A stretch of 64,000 nucleotides of DNA from CAWAYH01 sp963786195 (GTDB lineage: Bacteria > Acidobacteriota > Vicinamibacteria > Vicinamibacterales > 2-12-FULL-66-21), in assembly GCA_963786195.1 (NCBI GenBank), contig CAWAYH010000009.1:434001-498000 (forward strand), read 5' to 3'. Each line of letters starts with the position of its first letter. Within the stretch, counting starts at the first letter, position 1. Both the position numbers and the translations under genes were made by a program. Below are positions 25,331-33,918 of this stretch, piece by piece. Below the pieces are notes generated by a model. The model was not told the DNA's origin. It ran no database searches and saw nothing but the letters and a program-made list of their open reading frames with translations.

Positions 25331-26503
25331 TACGCCGCCCCGCTGGCGATCGCGACGATCTCGCGCGCCATGTCGTCCCACGTGCGCGCGCGCAGCCGCG
25401 ACGCGAACGGCAGCACCCGTTCGCGCATCGTCATGTCCGTGCGCCACTGGCGAAGCCTGGCGATCAGCTCCGTCACGCTCTCGGGATCGGTGAGCAGGAG
25501 CTGACGAAGATCTTCGGGATATCGCTCGGCGACGCCGGCCGTCGCCGACACGATCGCCGGCAGTCCGCGACACAGCGCCTCGTGAACGGCCAGCCCGTAG
25601 GCTTCGTAGCGCGCGGGATGGACCAGGACGTCACCCGCGGCGAGCAGCGCGGGGACGTCCCGGCGAAATCCGAGGAACTGCATGCGACCGGCCGGCAGGT
25701 GCTCGACCGCCCGCGCGCGCCACGACGTCAACTCGCGCGCCGGTGCCCGCCACCAGCGAGATCGACATCCCAGTCCGGCTCGCGACACAGCGCTCGCCAC
25801 GCCTCGAACAGCGTGTCGAATCCCTTGCGCCGATCGCCGAGCGCGCCGACGAAGAGCGCCAGCGGACGATCGGGTCGCACGCCAAGGGCGCGGCGGGCCG
25901 ACTCGCGCTCCGCCGGATCGATGGGCCCGAATCGCTGGGGATCGGTGCCGTAGTAGACGACGCTCGTGCGATCGCGCGGGACTTCGGTCAGCTGCACGAC
26001 CGCGTCGGCCGTTCGATTGCTGTTGCAGATGATCGCCCGGGCGTGCTGCAGCGCCGTTCGCTCCTGGGCGAGGTACCGACGATGACTGGACGCCACGCGT
26101 ATGCGATTCCACACGCCGGCCGCCTCGGGACGGAACGCCGAATGCACGTAGTGCACCCAGTTGAGGTCGCCGGCGTCCGCGTTGCCGCCGTTGGCGATCG
26201 TCCGGACGCCGCGCGACGAGAGACGCTGCTGCCAGCGGCGCGCGCTCAAGCGGAGGATCGGCTCGCCGAGCCGCTCGGCGCCGAGCGGCCTGGGCGCCGT
26301 GTGCACGCGCACGGTCGAGAGAGCGGCCAGCTCCGGAGACACGTGATGACTGACGAGATGCACTTCGCTGCCGTTGCGAACGTCACCCTCGCCTCCAGAG
26401 CCGCCTGGGGCCGCGCAAGATAGTTCGCCAGCGCGAAGTTGGCCATGTCCATGCCGCCGTGCGGCGCGAAGTCACCCGCAATGAGGAGCCAGCAGGCGCT
26501 CAT
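25330..26503 (-). CDS. Glycosyltransferase family 4, at least two frameshifts
   Basis: ATG 26503 reads MSACWLLIAGDFAPHGGMDM then ANFALANYL, a GT-B N-terminus with GGMD loop. After a break near 26415 it continues SEVHLVSHHVSPELAALS and NWVHYVHSAF. The donor domain has PLALFVGALGDRRKGFDTLF. A second break near 25755 leads to MQFLGFRRDVPALLAAGDVL and HPARYEAYGLAVHEALCRG (EX7E), ending IASGAA at 25330. Joined length about 390 residues. The start overlaps the polymerase stop (ATGA). An internal ATG at 26363 is often picked as start, but omits the conserved N-terminal strand. Confidence 0.78.
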
Positions 26504-27861
26504 CGTGCTGGTGCGTTGCGCGTCCGCATCGCGGTCCGCGCGAGCGGGGTCGCGATGCCGTGCAGCGCGCCCGCCAGGAACCAGAACTGCAAGCCGATCT
26601 GCGTGACGAACGGTGTGAAGCTGAAGATCAGCGCCGCGGTGCCCGAGGTTCACGGCCACCACGACGCCGGCGCACGCCCGGACCTTGGCGTCCGGATCGT
26701 AGAGCGCAGTGCGCAACTCGGACGTCAGCGTGACGACGATCGCGCCGACGTACAGGATGAGCAGCGGGATGCCGCCGTCGATCGTCCAGCCCGCGACTTG
26801 AATCTCGGCCCACAGCGGCGCGGAATCAGGCGTCGAGCCGCCGCCGAAGTACCCGCTGACCATCCCCCATCGTCCGAGACCCGCGCCGAGCGGATAGGAG
26901 TACAGCAGCTCGCCGAAGGTGTACTCGAGCTGACCGCCGCGTGACTCCGAGTACAGGCTCACCGGGTTCTGCCCGAACAACGTGAACGTGCGTTCCGCAA
27001 TGCTCTCGCCGCCGAGTCCGATCGCAAACGAAAACGTCGCCACGAGAATCACCCCGGCCACGCCGCCGAACAGGATGGCGCGCTGACGCCGGTTCTGGAT
27101 GATCAGCATCACGACGTAGACGGCGAGCATCACCGCGAGAACGACCAGCGAGACGCGAACCTGACTCAGATAGATGGCGGCGACGCCGGCGAACGACGCC
27201 GCGATCGCAGCCGGCGCGTCTCCAGAGCGCGATCGCGCTGATCGCGAAGACGAGGCCGAGCAGCGCGGCGTACATGCCGGGTCCGGCGACGGCGCCGGGA
27301 TTGTCGAAGAGGCCGGGTGGACGGATGATCAGGCCGTTCGGTCCCATGTACGAGACGGCGCCGAGCCCGTAGCTCCGACTCGGTCACGAGTCGCGACATC
27401 TGGTGCGGCATCCACCTGGCGGGGTCGTAGACCTGCAGGACACCGACAACCGAGTTGACGCCGTTGCAGACGAGGAGCAGCGCGACGAGCCGAGCCAGAT
27501 GATCGGGGCCGTGGACAACAGACGAGGCCCAGAAGAGTGGCGCCGCGACGGAGAGGTAGAGCACGAGCTGCGCGAGGCCCGCGAACGTGGAATTGCTGAA
27601 GGGGTGGACGATCATCGCGGCGATGTAGATCAGCGTCGCGACCAGCCAGGGTTGCGCCGGATGTTTTGCGCTGATCTTGGCGTGTCCGAATCCCCACCAG
27701 AGGAGGAGCGCGAGCGAGATCCCGAACGACGCGACGCGGATGTAGAGGCGAAGCGGCTGGGTGCCCGGGAGATACAACAGCGCAGGGATTGCGGTCTGGC
27801 TGATCACGAAGAACTCGGCCAGGCCCCATGGCGTTCGAGATCGCTCAACCGCCGCGCTCAC
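26500..27861 (-). CDS. O-antigen polymerase/ligase-like multi-pass protein, about three frameshifts
   Basis: ATG 27861 begins MSAAVERSRTPWGLAEFFVI and runs through four or five helices (RVASFGISLALLLWWGFGH, LVATLIYIAAMIVHPF) to CNGVNSVVGVLQVYDPARW. Breaks near 27370, 27200 and 26640 then connect GLFDNPGAVAGPGMYAALLG, VVMLIIQNRRQRAILFGGVA, GELLYSYPLGAGLGRWGMVS and a C-terminal helix ending RTRNAPAR at 26500. Topology (10-12 helices with a long periplasmic loop holding NPxxxxGPGM) fits the Wzy/O-antigen ligase class. It is the second such protein in the locus, after 8505-9832. One may polymerise and the other ligate or secrete. Which does which cannot be told. Confidence 0.72.
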
Positions 27862-29111
27862 GCCTTTTTGTCCCCAATCAGGCTGGCGCCCGCGCGCGCG
27901 GCTGCACCGTCCGCTGTCAACCCCTCGTACACCGACACGACCTCGGAGGCGAGACGGTCGGGATCGAACAGTCGGCAGGCGGCAACGCGCGCCTGAGTTC
28001 CCAGGCGCTGCCGCAAGCCGACGTCAGCAGAAAGTCGTGCGATGCCGGCCGACAGCGACTCGACGTCGCCCGACCGGTACGTCAGCGCGTCGCTCTCCGG
28101 CTCGACGAGCTCCGCGGCGCCGCCGGTCGCCGGCGTCATCACCGCACGGCCGCAGGCCATGGCCTCGGCAATGACGAGCCCGAACGGCTCAGGCTGCGTG
28201 CTCGCGTGCACCACGATGTCGAGCGCCCGCAGGGCACGCGCGGCCGGCAGGAAGCCCGTGAAGCCGACGCGCTTGTGAACGCCGAGCGTCCGCGCAAGCC
28301 CGCGCAGCTCTCCTTCCGTGTACTCGCTGCCCTCCGTCGCGTATTGCGGTCCACCAATGATGTAGCCGCGAATCTCACCACGATCGCCAAGCGCCGCCAT
28401 GGCGCGCAGGAACAGCTCGTGGCCCTTCCACCTGGCAAAGGTCGCGACGAGACCCACTCGAACGGTCGACGGAGTCGCCGGACCGAGCCCCGCCCGGACG
28501 TCGAGGTTCTCGGCGGGGCCGTCGGGAGCGAACGTGCTGAGGTCGACCGCGTTATGGATCACGTGCATCGGGACGGTCGGCGTGAGCGCGGTCGCGGCGT
28601 CATCCGCGACGCTCGCCGAGTTCGCAAGGATCGAGGCGACACGCGGCTGAGAGAATCTCAGGAGCGCGCGTGAAATTCTGCGAGGGCTGAGGTATTCGTG
28701 CAGATGCCAGACGACTTTCACTTCGGGCCCGACGCGGGCGCCCAGCACATGCGCCTTGATCCCGTTGGTGTGGAGGATCGCGGGCCGGCTCGCTCGAACG
28801 GCCCGCCGCAGGCGGCGAAGGTAGGACGGCAGCGCCGCCGCGACGGGTACCAGCCGCGCGCCCATCCTCACGCCGGACACGAGCCCGCCCGGAGCAGTCG
28901 ATTCGCCGAGCCGCGTCAGCGACTCCGGAAACGGAACGACGACGCAATCCGCGCCCGCCGCTTCCGCGCGCGCCAGCAGCGGCCCGCGCCCCGGCAGAAT
29001 CACCTGAAGCGTCCACGACGATCGGAGACGACGCACGCCCTCGATCATGCTGATGAGCGCGGTCTCCGAGCCGCCGAGGCCGTCCGACACGCTGTAGTAC
29101 GAGATACGCAT
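27858..29111 (-). CDS. Glycosyltransferase family 4
   Basis: A complete 417-residue GT-B enzyme. N-terminal ISYYSVSDGLGGSETALISM with the acceptor-side Gly loop, LHTNGIKAHVLGARV, VVWHLHEYL, and donor-side VRVGLVATFARWKGHELFLR, KRVGFTGFLPAARALRALDI and PEPFGLVIAEAMACG (EX7E). Similar to capsule mannosyl/glucosyl transferases, but the donor is not readable. Four-base overlap with the polymerase gene downstream and 14 bases from the FkbM gene upstream. Confidence 0.88.
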   Translation of the reverse strand: MRISYYSVSDGLGGSETALISMIEGVRRLRSSWTLQVILPGRGPLLARAEAAGADCVVVPFPESLTRLGESTAPGGLVSGVRMGARLVPVAAALPSYLRRLRRAVRASRPAILHTNGIKAHVLGARVGPEVKVVWHLHEYLSPRRISRALLRFSQPRVASILANSASVADDAATALTPTVPMHVIHNAVDLSTFAPDGPAENLDVRAGLGPATPSTVRVGLVATFARWKGHELFLRAMAALGDRGEIRGYIIGGPQYATEGSEYTEGELRGLARTLGVHKRVGFTGFLPAARALRALDIVVHASTQPEPFGLVIAEAMACGRAVMTPATGGAAELVEPESDALTYRSGDVESLSAGIARLSADVGLRQRLGTQARVAACRLFDPDRLASEVVSVYEGLTADGAAARAGASLIGDKKA

Positions 29112-29125
29112 TCAGGCCGGAATGC

Positions 29126-30052
29126 TCAGGCGGGAATGCGCTCGCCCGGCGCCGTCCACAGGAAGTGCGGCCAGGCGTCCAGCGTCACGGCTCCCGGATC
29201 GATCGGTGCGAGCATGTCAGCCGGACGGATCGAGCCTGAGGCAGCTCGCCGGTGCATGGACAGCGAATGATCGATGTGCCATCCCTCATAGCCTGCGTCC
29301 CTCAACGGTGCCAGGCACTGGTCGAGGCTCATCCGGGCATCGGTCCACCCCGGCGCGCCCGGATGACACTCGGCTAGCACGAACCGATACCGTTGCCGGT
29401 CGAGACCAGCCGCCATGCCCCGAAGCACGTCCGGTTCGGCGCCCTCGACGTCAATCTTCACGAGATCGACGCGGTCGATGCCGCGCGCATCGATCAACTC
29501 ATCGAGCGCGATCACCTCACACTCGAAGTCGGGCCGCTCCGACCGATCGGCCACTCGCGAGACACCCCAGTTCCCGCCGTGCTCGTCAAATGCGATGAAC
29601 GACGTCAATCCGCGCGTCGCGCCCGCACCCAGCCTGAGACACTCGACCTGGCGCAGCCCGTTTCTCGCGACGTTGTCAGCCAGCAGTGTGCACAGCCGCG
29701 GATGCGGCTCGAGCGAGACGACGCGCCCCCGCTCGCCAACGAGGTGCGCGCACACCAGAGAGAAGTAGCCCCAGTTCGCCCCCACGTCCACGGTCGTCTG
29801 ACCGGGGCGCAGCAGCCGCCGGATCAGTTCCGTCTCCTGTGGTTCGTAGCGGCCCGTGAAGCAGACCTCGCGCGAGATCGTGTCGCCGAGATCGCACACG
29901 AACTCGGCTGCGCCGAGATCGACCGGCATTCGGGCGAGGAAGGGACGCCGGCTGAACCGACCCAACGTGTCCGACAGGCGGTAGCGGCCGAACGGCAGCC
30001 GCCGGATCGCGGAGGCGGACAGCGTCACCCACAGCGGCGCGGTCTCAACCAT
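29126..30052 (-). CDS. FkbM family SAM methyltransferase (fourth in locus)
   Basis: A 308-residue protein. I chose ATG 30052 (MVETAPLWVTLSASAIRRLP), which overlaps the upstream methyltransferase stop by 8 bases; the longer in-frame extension lies wholly inside that gene. SAM loop TTVDVGANWGYFSLVCAHLV, acidic VVSLEPHPRLC, and FkbM hallmark DLVKIDVEGAEPDVLRGM followed by FVLAECHPGAPGW. The C-terminal 50 residues (DHSLSMHRRAASGSIRPADM) are specific to a subgroup found in lipopolysaccharide and capsule loci. Separated from the tandem FkbM trio by five genes. Confidence 0.86.
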   Translation of the reverse strand: MVETAPLWVTLSASAIRRLPFGRYRLSDTLGRFSRRPFLARMPVDLGAAEFVCDLGDTISREVCFTGRYEPQETELIRRLLRPGQTTVDVGANWGYFSLVCAHLVGERGRVVSLEPHPRLCTLLADNVARNGLRQVECLRLGAGATRGLTSFIAFDEHGGNWGVSRVADRSERPDFECEVIALDELIDARGIDRVDLVKIDVEGAEPDVLRGMAAGLDRQRYRFVLAECHPGAPGWTDARMSLDQCLAPLRDAGYEGWHIDHSLSMHRRAASGSIRPADMLAPIDPGAVTLDAWPHFLWTAPGERIPA

Positions 30053-30707
30053 CCTTGCGTGCGAGGAGCATGACGTTGTCCGACAACGCCTGCGGGAACA
30101 TCTGCGACAGCGCCGCCGGGTAGTGCTGGGCCGTCCGCGGTATTCGACCCGAGCACGTGAACGCGAGCTGGGCATTCGACAGATCGCACTCTTTCGCGAT
30201 TCGGACGAGATCGATTGGCAGAAGCGCGGTCCGATGGACCGGGTAGTACGCGTCCTGAAAGGCAACGAAACGTCCACGGACGATCAGGCAGAGCACGCTC
30301 AGCAGGCTGAGCTGGTTGGGCGTCGTGACGACAAGCCAGCCGCCAGGCCTGAGCACGCGCGCCAGCTCCCGGCAGAACGTGCGCGGATTCTCGAGGTGTT
30401 CGATCGTCTCGATCGCCACGACGATGTCCGCCGAGCGATCCGGTACCGGCAGCGGCTCCCGATCGAGATCCGCGCGCAGGAACGTGACGTCCGGCGGAAG
30501 ACGCGGGTGGCGGACGACGTCCACGCCGGTATAGCCGGAGGCCAGGTCCCGCGTGAACTCGCGGAAACGGCCGATGCCGCAGCCGACGTCGAGGAGGCTG
30601 CCGGCCGCCTGAGAGCTCCGCAGGATCCCCGCAGCGGCTCGATAAATCGGCTCGTCGCTTTCGCCGTAGCTGCGCAGGCCCCGCTCGACAGCGGCGTCCG
30701 TCGTCAT
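30045..30707 (-). CDS. Class I SAM methyltransferase (type 11)
   Basis: A 220-residue methyltransferase with SAM loop GSLLDVGCGIGRFREFTRDL, GVDVVRHPRLP, the strand-4 block SADIVVAIETIEHLENPRTF and VLRPGGWLVVTTPNQLSLLS. The short form is frequent in exopolysaccharide clusters, next to GT4 genes. The start ATG 30707 overlaps the upstream glycosyltransferase stop, and the end overlaps the FkbM start. Complete; acceptor unknown. Confidence 0.84.
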   Translation of the reverse strand: MTTDAAVERGLRSYGESDEPIYRAAAGILRSSQAAGSLLDVGCGIGRFREFTRDLASGYTGVDVVRHPRLPPDVTFLRADLDREPLPVPDRSADIVVAIETIEHLENPRTFCRELARVLRPGGWLVVTTPNQLSLLSVLCLIVRGRFVAFQDAYYPVHRTALLPIDLVRIAKECDLSNAQLAFTCSGRIPRTAQHYPAALSQMFPQALSDNVMLLARKDG

Positions 30708-31828
30708 GCGGCGGCCGTAGCACCCAGTCCCGCGAGCACGCGGGCGAGCTGTGGCAACACGATCTCGGGCGCGCAGCGCGAAGCGGCGTGCGCGCGGCCG
30801 ACCGCGCCGAGGCGCTCCCGCGTGGCCGAATCGACGACGAGCTCGCGCAGCGCCTCCGACAGCGCTTCGAGGTTGCCGGCGCGTACGAGGCGGCCGCAGC
30901 TCGCGTCGACGATTTCCGGCGCGCCGCCGAGGTTGGTCGTGACGACGGGCACGCCCGAGAGCAAGGCTTCAGCAAAGACGATCCCGAATGGCTCTGGGCC
31001 GTCATTCGGCTGGCAGAACACGTCAGCGGCGGCCATCAGCGCCGGAACATCGCGGCGTTCACCGAGGAACCGCACGCGCCGCTGAACGCCAAGTCGGACG
31101 GCTGCCTGCCGCAGCTCCGCTTCGTACCGCTGCTCGTGCGGACGCCGGGCGGCGCCGGCGATCCAGACCGTCCACGGCACGGAGACCAGCGAGGAGAGAC
31201 GCGCCGCGGCCTCGAGGATGTTGATCTGTCCTTTCCACGGCTCCAGCCGTGCGGCGGTGAGAATGACGACGTCGACGGGATCGGTCTCGAGCGCGCGCCG
31301 GATCTCGGCTCGCGCGGTCGATGAGGGCTCGGGAAGACGGACCGGAGGATGCACGACAGACGCGGGAGCGTCAGGCTGGAGCACCGCCGCCGATTGGGCG
31401 GTCCAACGGCTGTTGCAGATCACCCGATCGGCTTCTGTGGCGCGGGCCCACCGCTCGACGAGCGTGCGTCCGGACGCATGGTCGTGCTGCCAGAACACAC
31501 AGGGCACGCCCGCGCGTCTGCCGACGGGCGCGAACAGCGCGAACGCCCACGGCGCGTGACACACGAGAACGTTCGGGCGTTCCTGCTCGAGCGCGCGCCG
31601 AAGACGGGATCGTGCATGAACGACAGTGCCGGGACGGCTCAACCGCACGTCGCCAAGCGCCGTGACCGGCGCGCCGGCAGCCCGAAGCTCGTCCTCCAGC
31701 CGGCCTGGCGCGGCGACCGCAAATGCCGAGTCGAGCATCGGCGCCACGTCGCGACAGCGCGCCATCGTTACGAGCATCTGCTCGACGCCGCCGAAGAGAC
31801 GGCCGCTTGTGACGTGAAGGACCTTCAA
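30704..31828 (-). CDS. Glycosyltransferase family 4
   Basis: GT-B enzyme of about 374 residues starting at TTG 31828 (LKVLHVTSGRLFGGVEQMLV with the GGVE loop). The longer open frame upstream is a shadow of the export gene. Donor domain: VVILTAARLEPWKGQINILE, RRVRFLGERRDVPALMAAAD and GPEPFGIVFAEALLSGVP (EX7E). FWQHDHASGRTLVERWARAT contributes to the acceptor site. Ends with a 4-base overlap to the methyltransferase. The 41-base gap to the export gene holds no recognised feature. Confidence 0.87.
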   Translation of the reverse strand: MKVLHVTSGRLFGGVEQMLVTMARCRDVAPMLDSAFAVAAPGRLEDELRAAGAPVTALGDVRLSRPGTVVHARSRLRRALEQERPNVLVCHAPWAFALFAPVGRRAGVPCVFWQHDHASGRTLVERWARATEADRVICNSRWTAQSAAVLQPDAPASVVHPPVRLPEPSSTARAEIRRALETDPVDVVILTAARLEPWKGQINILEAAARLSSLVSVPWTVWIAGAARRPHEQRYEAELRQAAVRLGVQRRVRFLGERRDVPALMAAADVFCQPNDGPEPFGIVFAEALLSGVPVVTTNLGGAPEIVDASCGRLVRAGNLEALSEALRELVVDSATRERLGAVGRAHAASRCAPEIVLPQLARVLAGLGATAAA

Positions 31829-31869
31829 GTCAATTTGCGGACGTACTGCGAATCGCCCAGAGACCTGCC

Positions 31870-32706
31870 TTAGAACAGACGGGAAAGAACCTCGACCGAG
31901 TCGCCAGGCAGCACGGAATCGTCCGGCTTCACGTCCTTGATGACGAGCTGCTTGCCGTTGACGATCCGCGTGATGCGGATGCGATTCCTGGATCCCTTTT
32001 CGGTCACGCCGCCCGCCATCGACAACGCTTTCGCGACCGTCATGCCCGGCTCGTGGATGAACGGGCCGCCGTTGCGCACGTAGCCCGTGACGAAGAACGT
32101 CTCGGCCTTGGGCACGAAGATCGTGTCGCCGTCCGACAGCGTGATGTTCTGCGCGCGGCCGCTCTGAATGTCGGCCATGCTGACGCGCTCGGCTCCGGCC
32201 GGCGCCGTGCCGGGTGCGGTGCCGGACGGCGGATCGGCTGGCGCACTGGAGCCACGAACGCGGCGATTGATTTCGATGTAGGCGCCTGCGTCGGGCGTGG
32301 GCGAACCGGCTCTCGCGAGCGCTTCGGTGACGGTGAGTGTACCCGAGAGCATCACAGCGCCTGGCGTGCGGACCTGGCCCCACACGTAGACGACCTGACT
32401 GCGGTACGACTCGACCTCCACGGACACCTGCGGATTGCGGAGGAAGTCCTTCTTCAGACGTTCCGTGATGTCCTGCTGGATGGTGCGCAGCGTCAGGCCG
32501 CCCGCCTTGACGATGCCGATGAACGGATAGTCGAAGGTGCCGTCGCTGCCCACCGTGACGAGCTTCGTCAGTGTCGGCTCATCGAACACCGTGATGGAGA
32601 GACGATCCTGGGGCCCGACCAGGTACTCGGGAGAGGCCTGCGGCTTGGGGACGGTCTGCATCGAGGCCGCGGCCGTCAACGCGATCAGGAGAATCAAGAG
32701 AGGCAT
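31870..32706 (-). CDS. Polysaccharide export protein, Wza-like (Poly_export and SLBB domains)
   Basis: A 278-residue exported protein. A signal peptide (MPLLILLIALTAAASM) is present with no lipobox Cys. The Poly_export domain is EYLVGPQDRLSITVFDEPTL, VGSDGTFDYPFIGIVKAGGL, LRNPQVSVEVESYRSQVVYV. Two SLBB repeats follow: WGQVRTPGAVMLSGTLTVTE and TGYVRNGGPFIHEPGMTVAK, the latter ahead of ALSMAGGVTEKG. Wza-family proteins form the periplasm-to-outer-membrane channel and dock onto the Wzc kinase (here 6206-8482). It sits directly before the outer-membrane barrel gene in transcription, 3 bases away. Absence of a lipid anchor suggests the neighbouring barrel gives the outer-membrane pore. Confidence 0.92.
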   Translation of the reverse strand: MPLLILLIALTAAASMQTVPKPQASPEYLVGPQDRLSITVFDEPTLTKLVTVGSDGTFDYPFIGIVKAGGLTLRTIQQDITERLKKDFLRNPQVSVEVESYRSQVVYVWGQVRTPGAVMLSGTLTVTEALARAGSPTPDAGAYIEINRRVRGSSAPADPPSGTAPGTAPAGAERVSMADIQSGRAQNITLSDGDTIFVPKAETFFVTGYVRNGGPFIHEPGMTVAKALSMAGGVTEKGSRNRIRITRIVNGKQLVIKDVKPDDSVLPGDSVEVLSRLF

Positions 32707-32709
32707 GAA

Positions 32710-33918
32710 TCACAACCCATACGCCACCGACCCGAAGACCCGGGTTCGATCGTACTGACGCTCCGCTCGATCGCTGGTTCGCTGTGCGTACTCGACGTCC
32801 ACTCCAACGCGGAGGTTCGGGCGGAAACGGTAGCCAACGCCGGCACCGAACGTCGTCGCGCGATCGGTGCGGGCTTCCTCGAAAGGTTCGAACGTGCGGT
32901 ACGCGAGCTGATCGAATCCGAGGGTGCCGCGCACGTCGAGGTACTCGTTCAGCTGCTGTGTTACCGTCAGCCGCAGTCCGGTTCCAATGTAGTACGGATC
33001 CGCGGGCTCGAACGAGTATTGCACGTCACGCGAGAGGGTGAGATCGAACTTCGTCCACTCCGCGAGAGTGTAGGTCAGCGAGCCGCGCGCGACCACGCCC
33101 GTGTAGCCCGCCAGCAGCGGGTCGTCCGGTTCGAAACGCCGGTAGCCCACCATGAACGTCCCCTGGATGATCGCCGGGGCGTCGAACTTCAGCGACGGCA
33201 GGATCTCGAACGAGTCGGCATTGCGCTCCGGTGATTGCTCGAAGCGGTCGCGCACGAACGTACCCGTGACGGTGAGCGTCGTCAGCGGCGTCAGGTAGAA
33301 CTCGAGCCCGCCGTCGACGGTGTTCGTCGTCGAGTTCATCGTCTGGCTGATGGGTACACCCTCGAAGATCGAGCCCTCTTCGAAGTCCAGGCGGGAGTGC
33401 CGGGCATTGAAGACGAGACCGGTGCGCGGCGAGACCAGCACGCGCGTGCCCCCGGCCACCGACGTCTGGGTTCGCGGCGCGCGGATGTCGAGCTCCGCGT
33501 TGAGCCGATCGTGGGTATTCAGGTACGACGCGGAGACGTACGGGCGAAACAGGCCCAGCTCGAAGTCGCCGCGCACGTCCGTGTTGAAGTTGATCGAGCG
33601 CTCCTCGTCGAATTCGTGGAAGTACACGAATCCCGTCGCCACCGAGCCACTCAGCTGCACGTACCGTGAGCGCAGCCTCGCGAGCAGCCGCGGGACGATC
33701 GTCATCGTGAAATCGTCACGGGGGTCGACGGCATCGTTGAAGACGTTCGAGTCGACGCCGAACTCGGTGATCGAGAGCGTCGGGCTCAATCCCATGGGGC
33801 CGAAGCGAAACTGCATCGACTCCAGCGGATCCTGATCGGGAGCGGACGGCTGCGCCCACGCGATAGAGGCTGACAGGTGCATCGCCAGGCCGATCGGCAG
33901 AACTCGTCGAAGCTTCAT
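32710..33918 (-). CDS. Outer-membrane beta-barrel protein (BBP2-like) of the export system
   Basis: A 402-residue protein. Signal peptide MKLRRVLPIGLAMHLSASIA WAQP, then alternating polar/hydrophobic strands throughout (for example RYVQLSGSVATGFVYFHEF, RPYVSASYLNTHDRLNAELD, TFGAGVGYRFRPNLRVGVDV), ending FGSVAYGL. The final residue is Leu rather than Phe. This pattern fits the exopolysaccharide-locus barrel family (BBP2_2), thought to be the outer-membrane partner of Wza-type proteins. FGVDSNVFNDAVDPRDDFTM near the N-terminus is a typical motif of the family. Gene is complete and 4-base-overlaps the regulator upstream. Confidence 0.83.
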   Translation of the reverse strand: MKLRRVLPIGLAMHLSASIAWAQPSAPDQDPLESMQFRFGPMGLSPTLSITEFGVDSNVFNDAVDPRDDFTMTIVPRLLARLRSRYVQLSGSVATGFVYFHEFDEERSINFNTDVRGDFELGLFRPYVSASYLNTHDRLNAELDIRAPRTQTSVAGGTRVLVSPRTGLVFNARHSRLDFEEGSIFEGVPISQTMNSTTNTVDGGLEFYLTPLTTLTVTGTFVRDRFEQSPERNADSFEILPSLKFDAPAIIQGTFMVGYRRFEPDDPLLAGYTGVVARGSLTYTLAEWTKFDLTLSRDVQYSFEPADPYYIGTGLRLTVTQQLNEYLDVRGTLGFDQLAYRTFEPFEEARTDRATTFGAGVGYRFRPNLRVGVDVEYAQRTSDRAERQYDRTRVFGSVAYGL

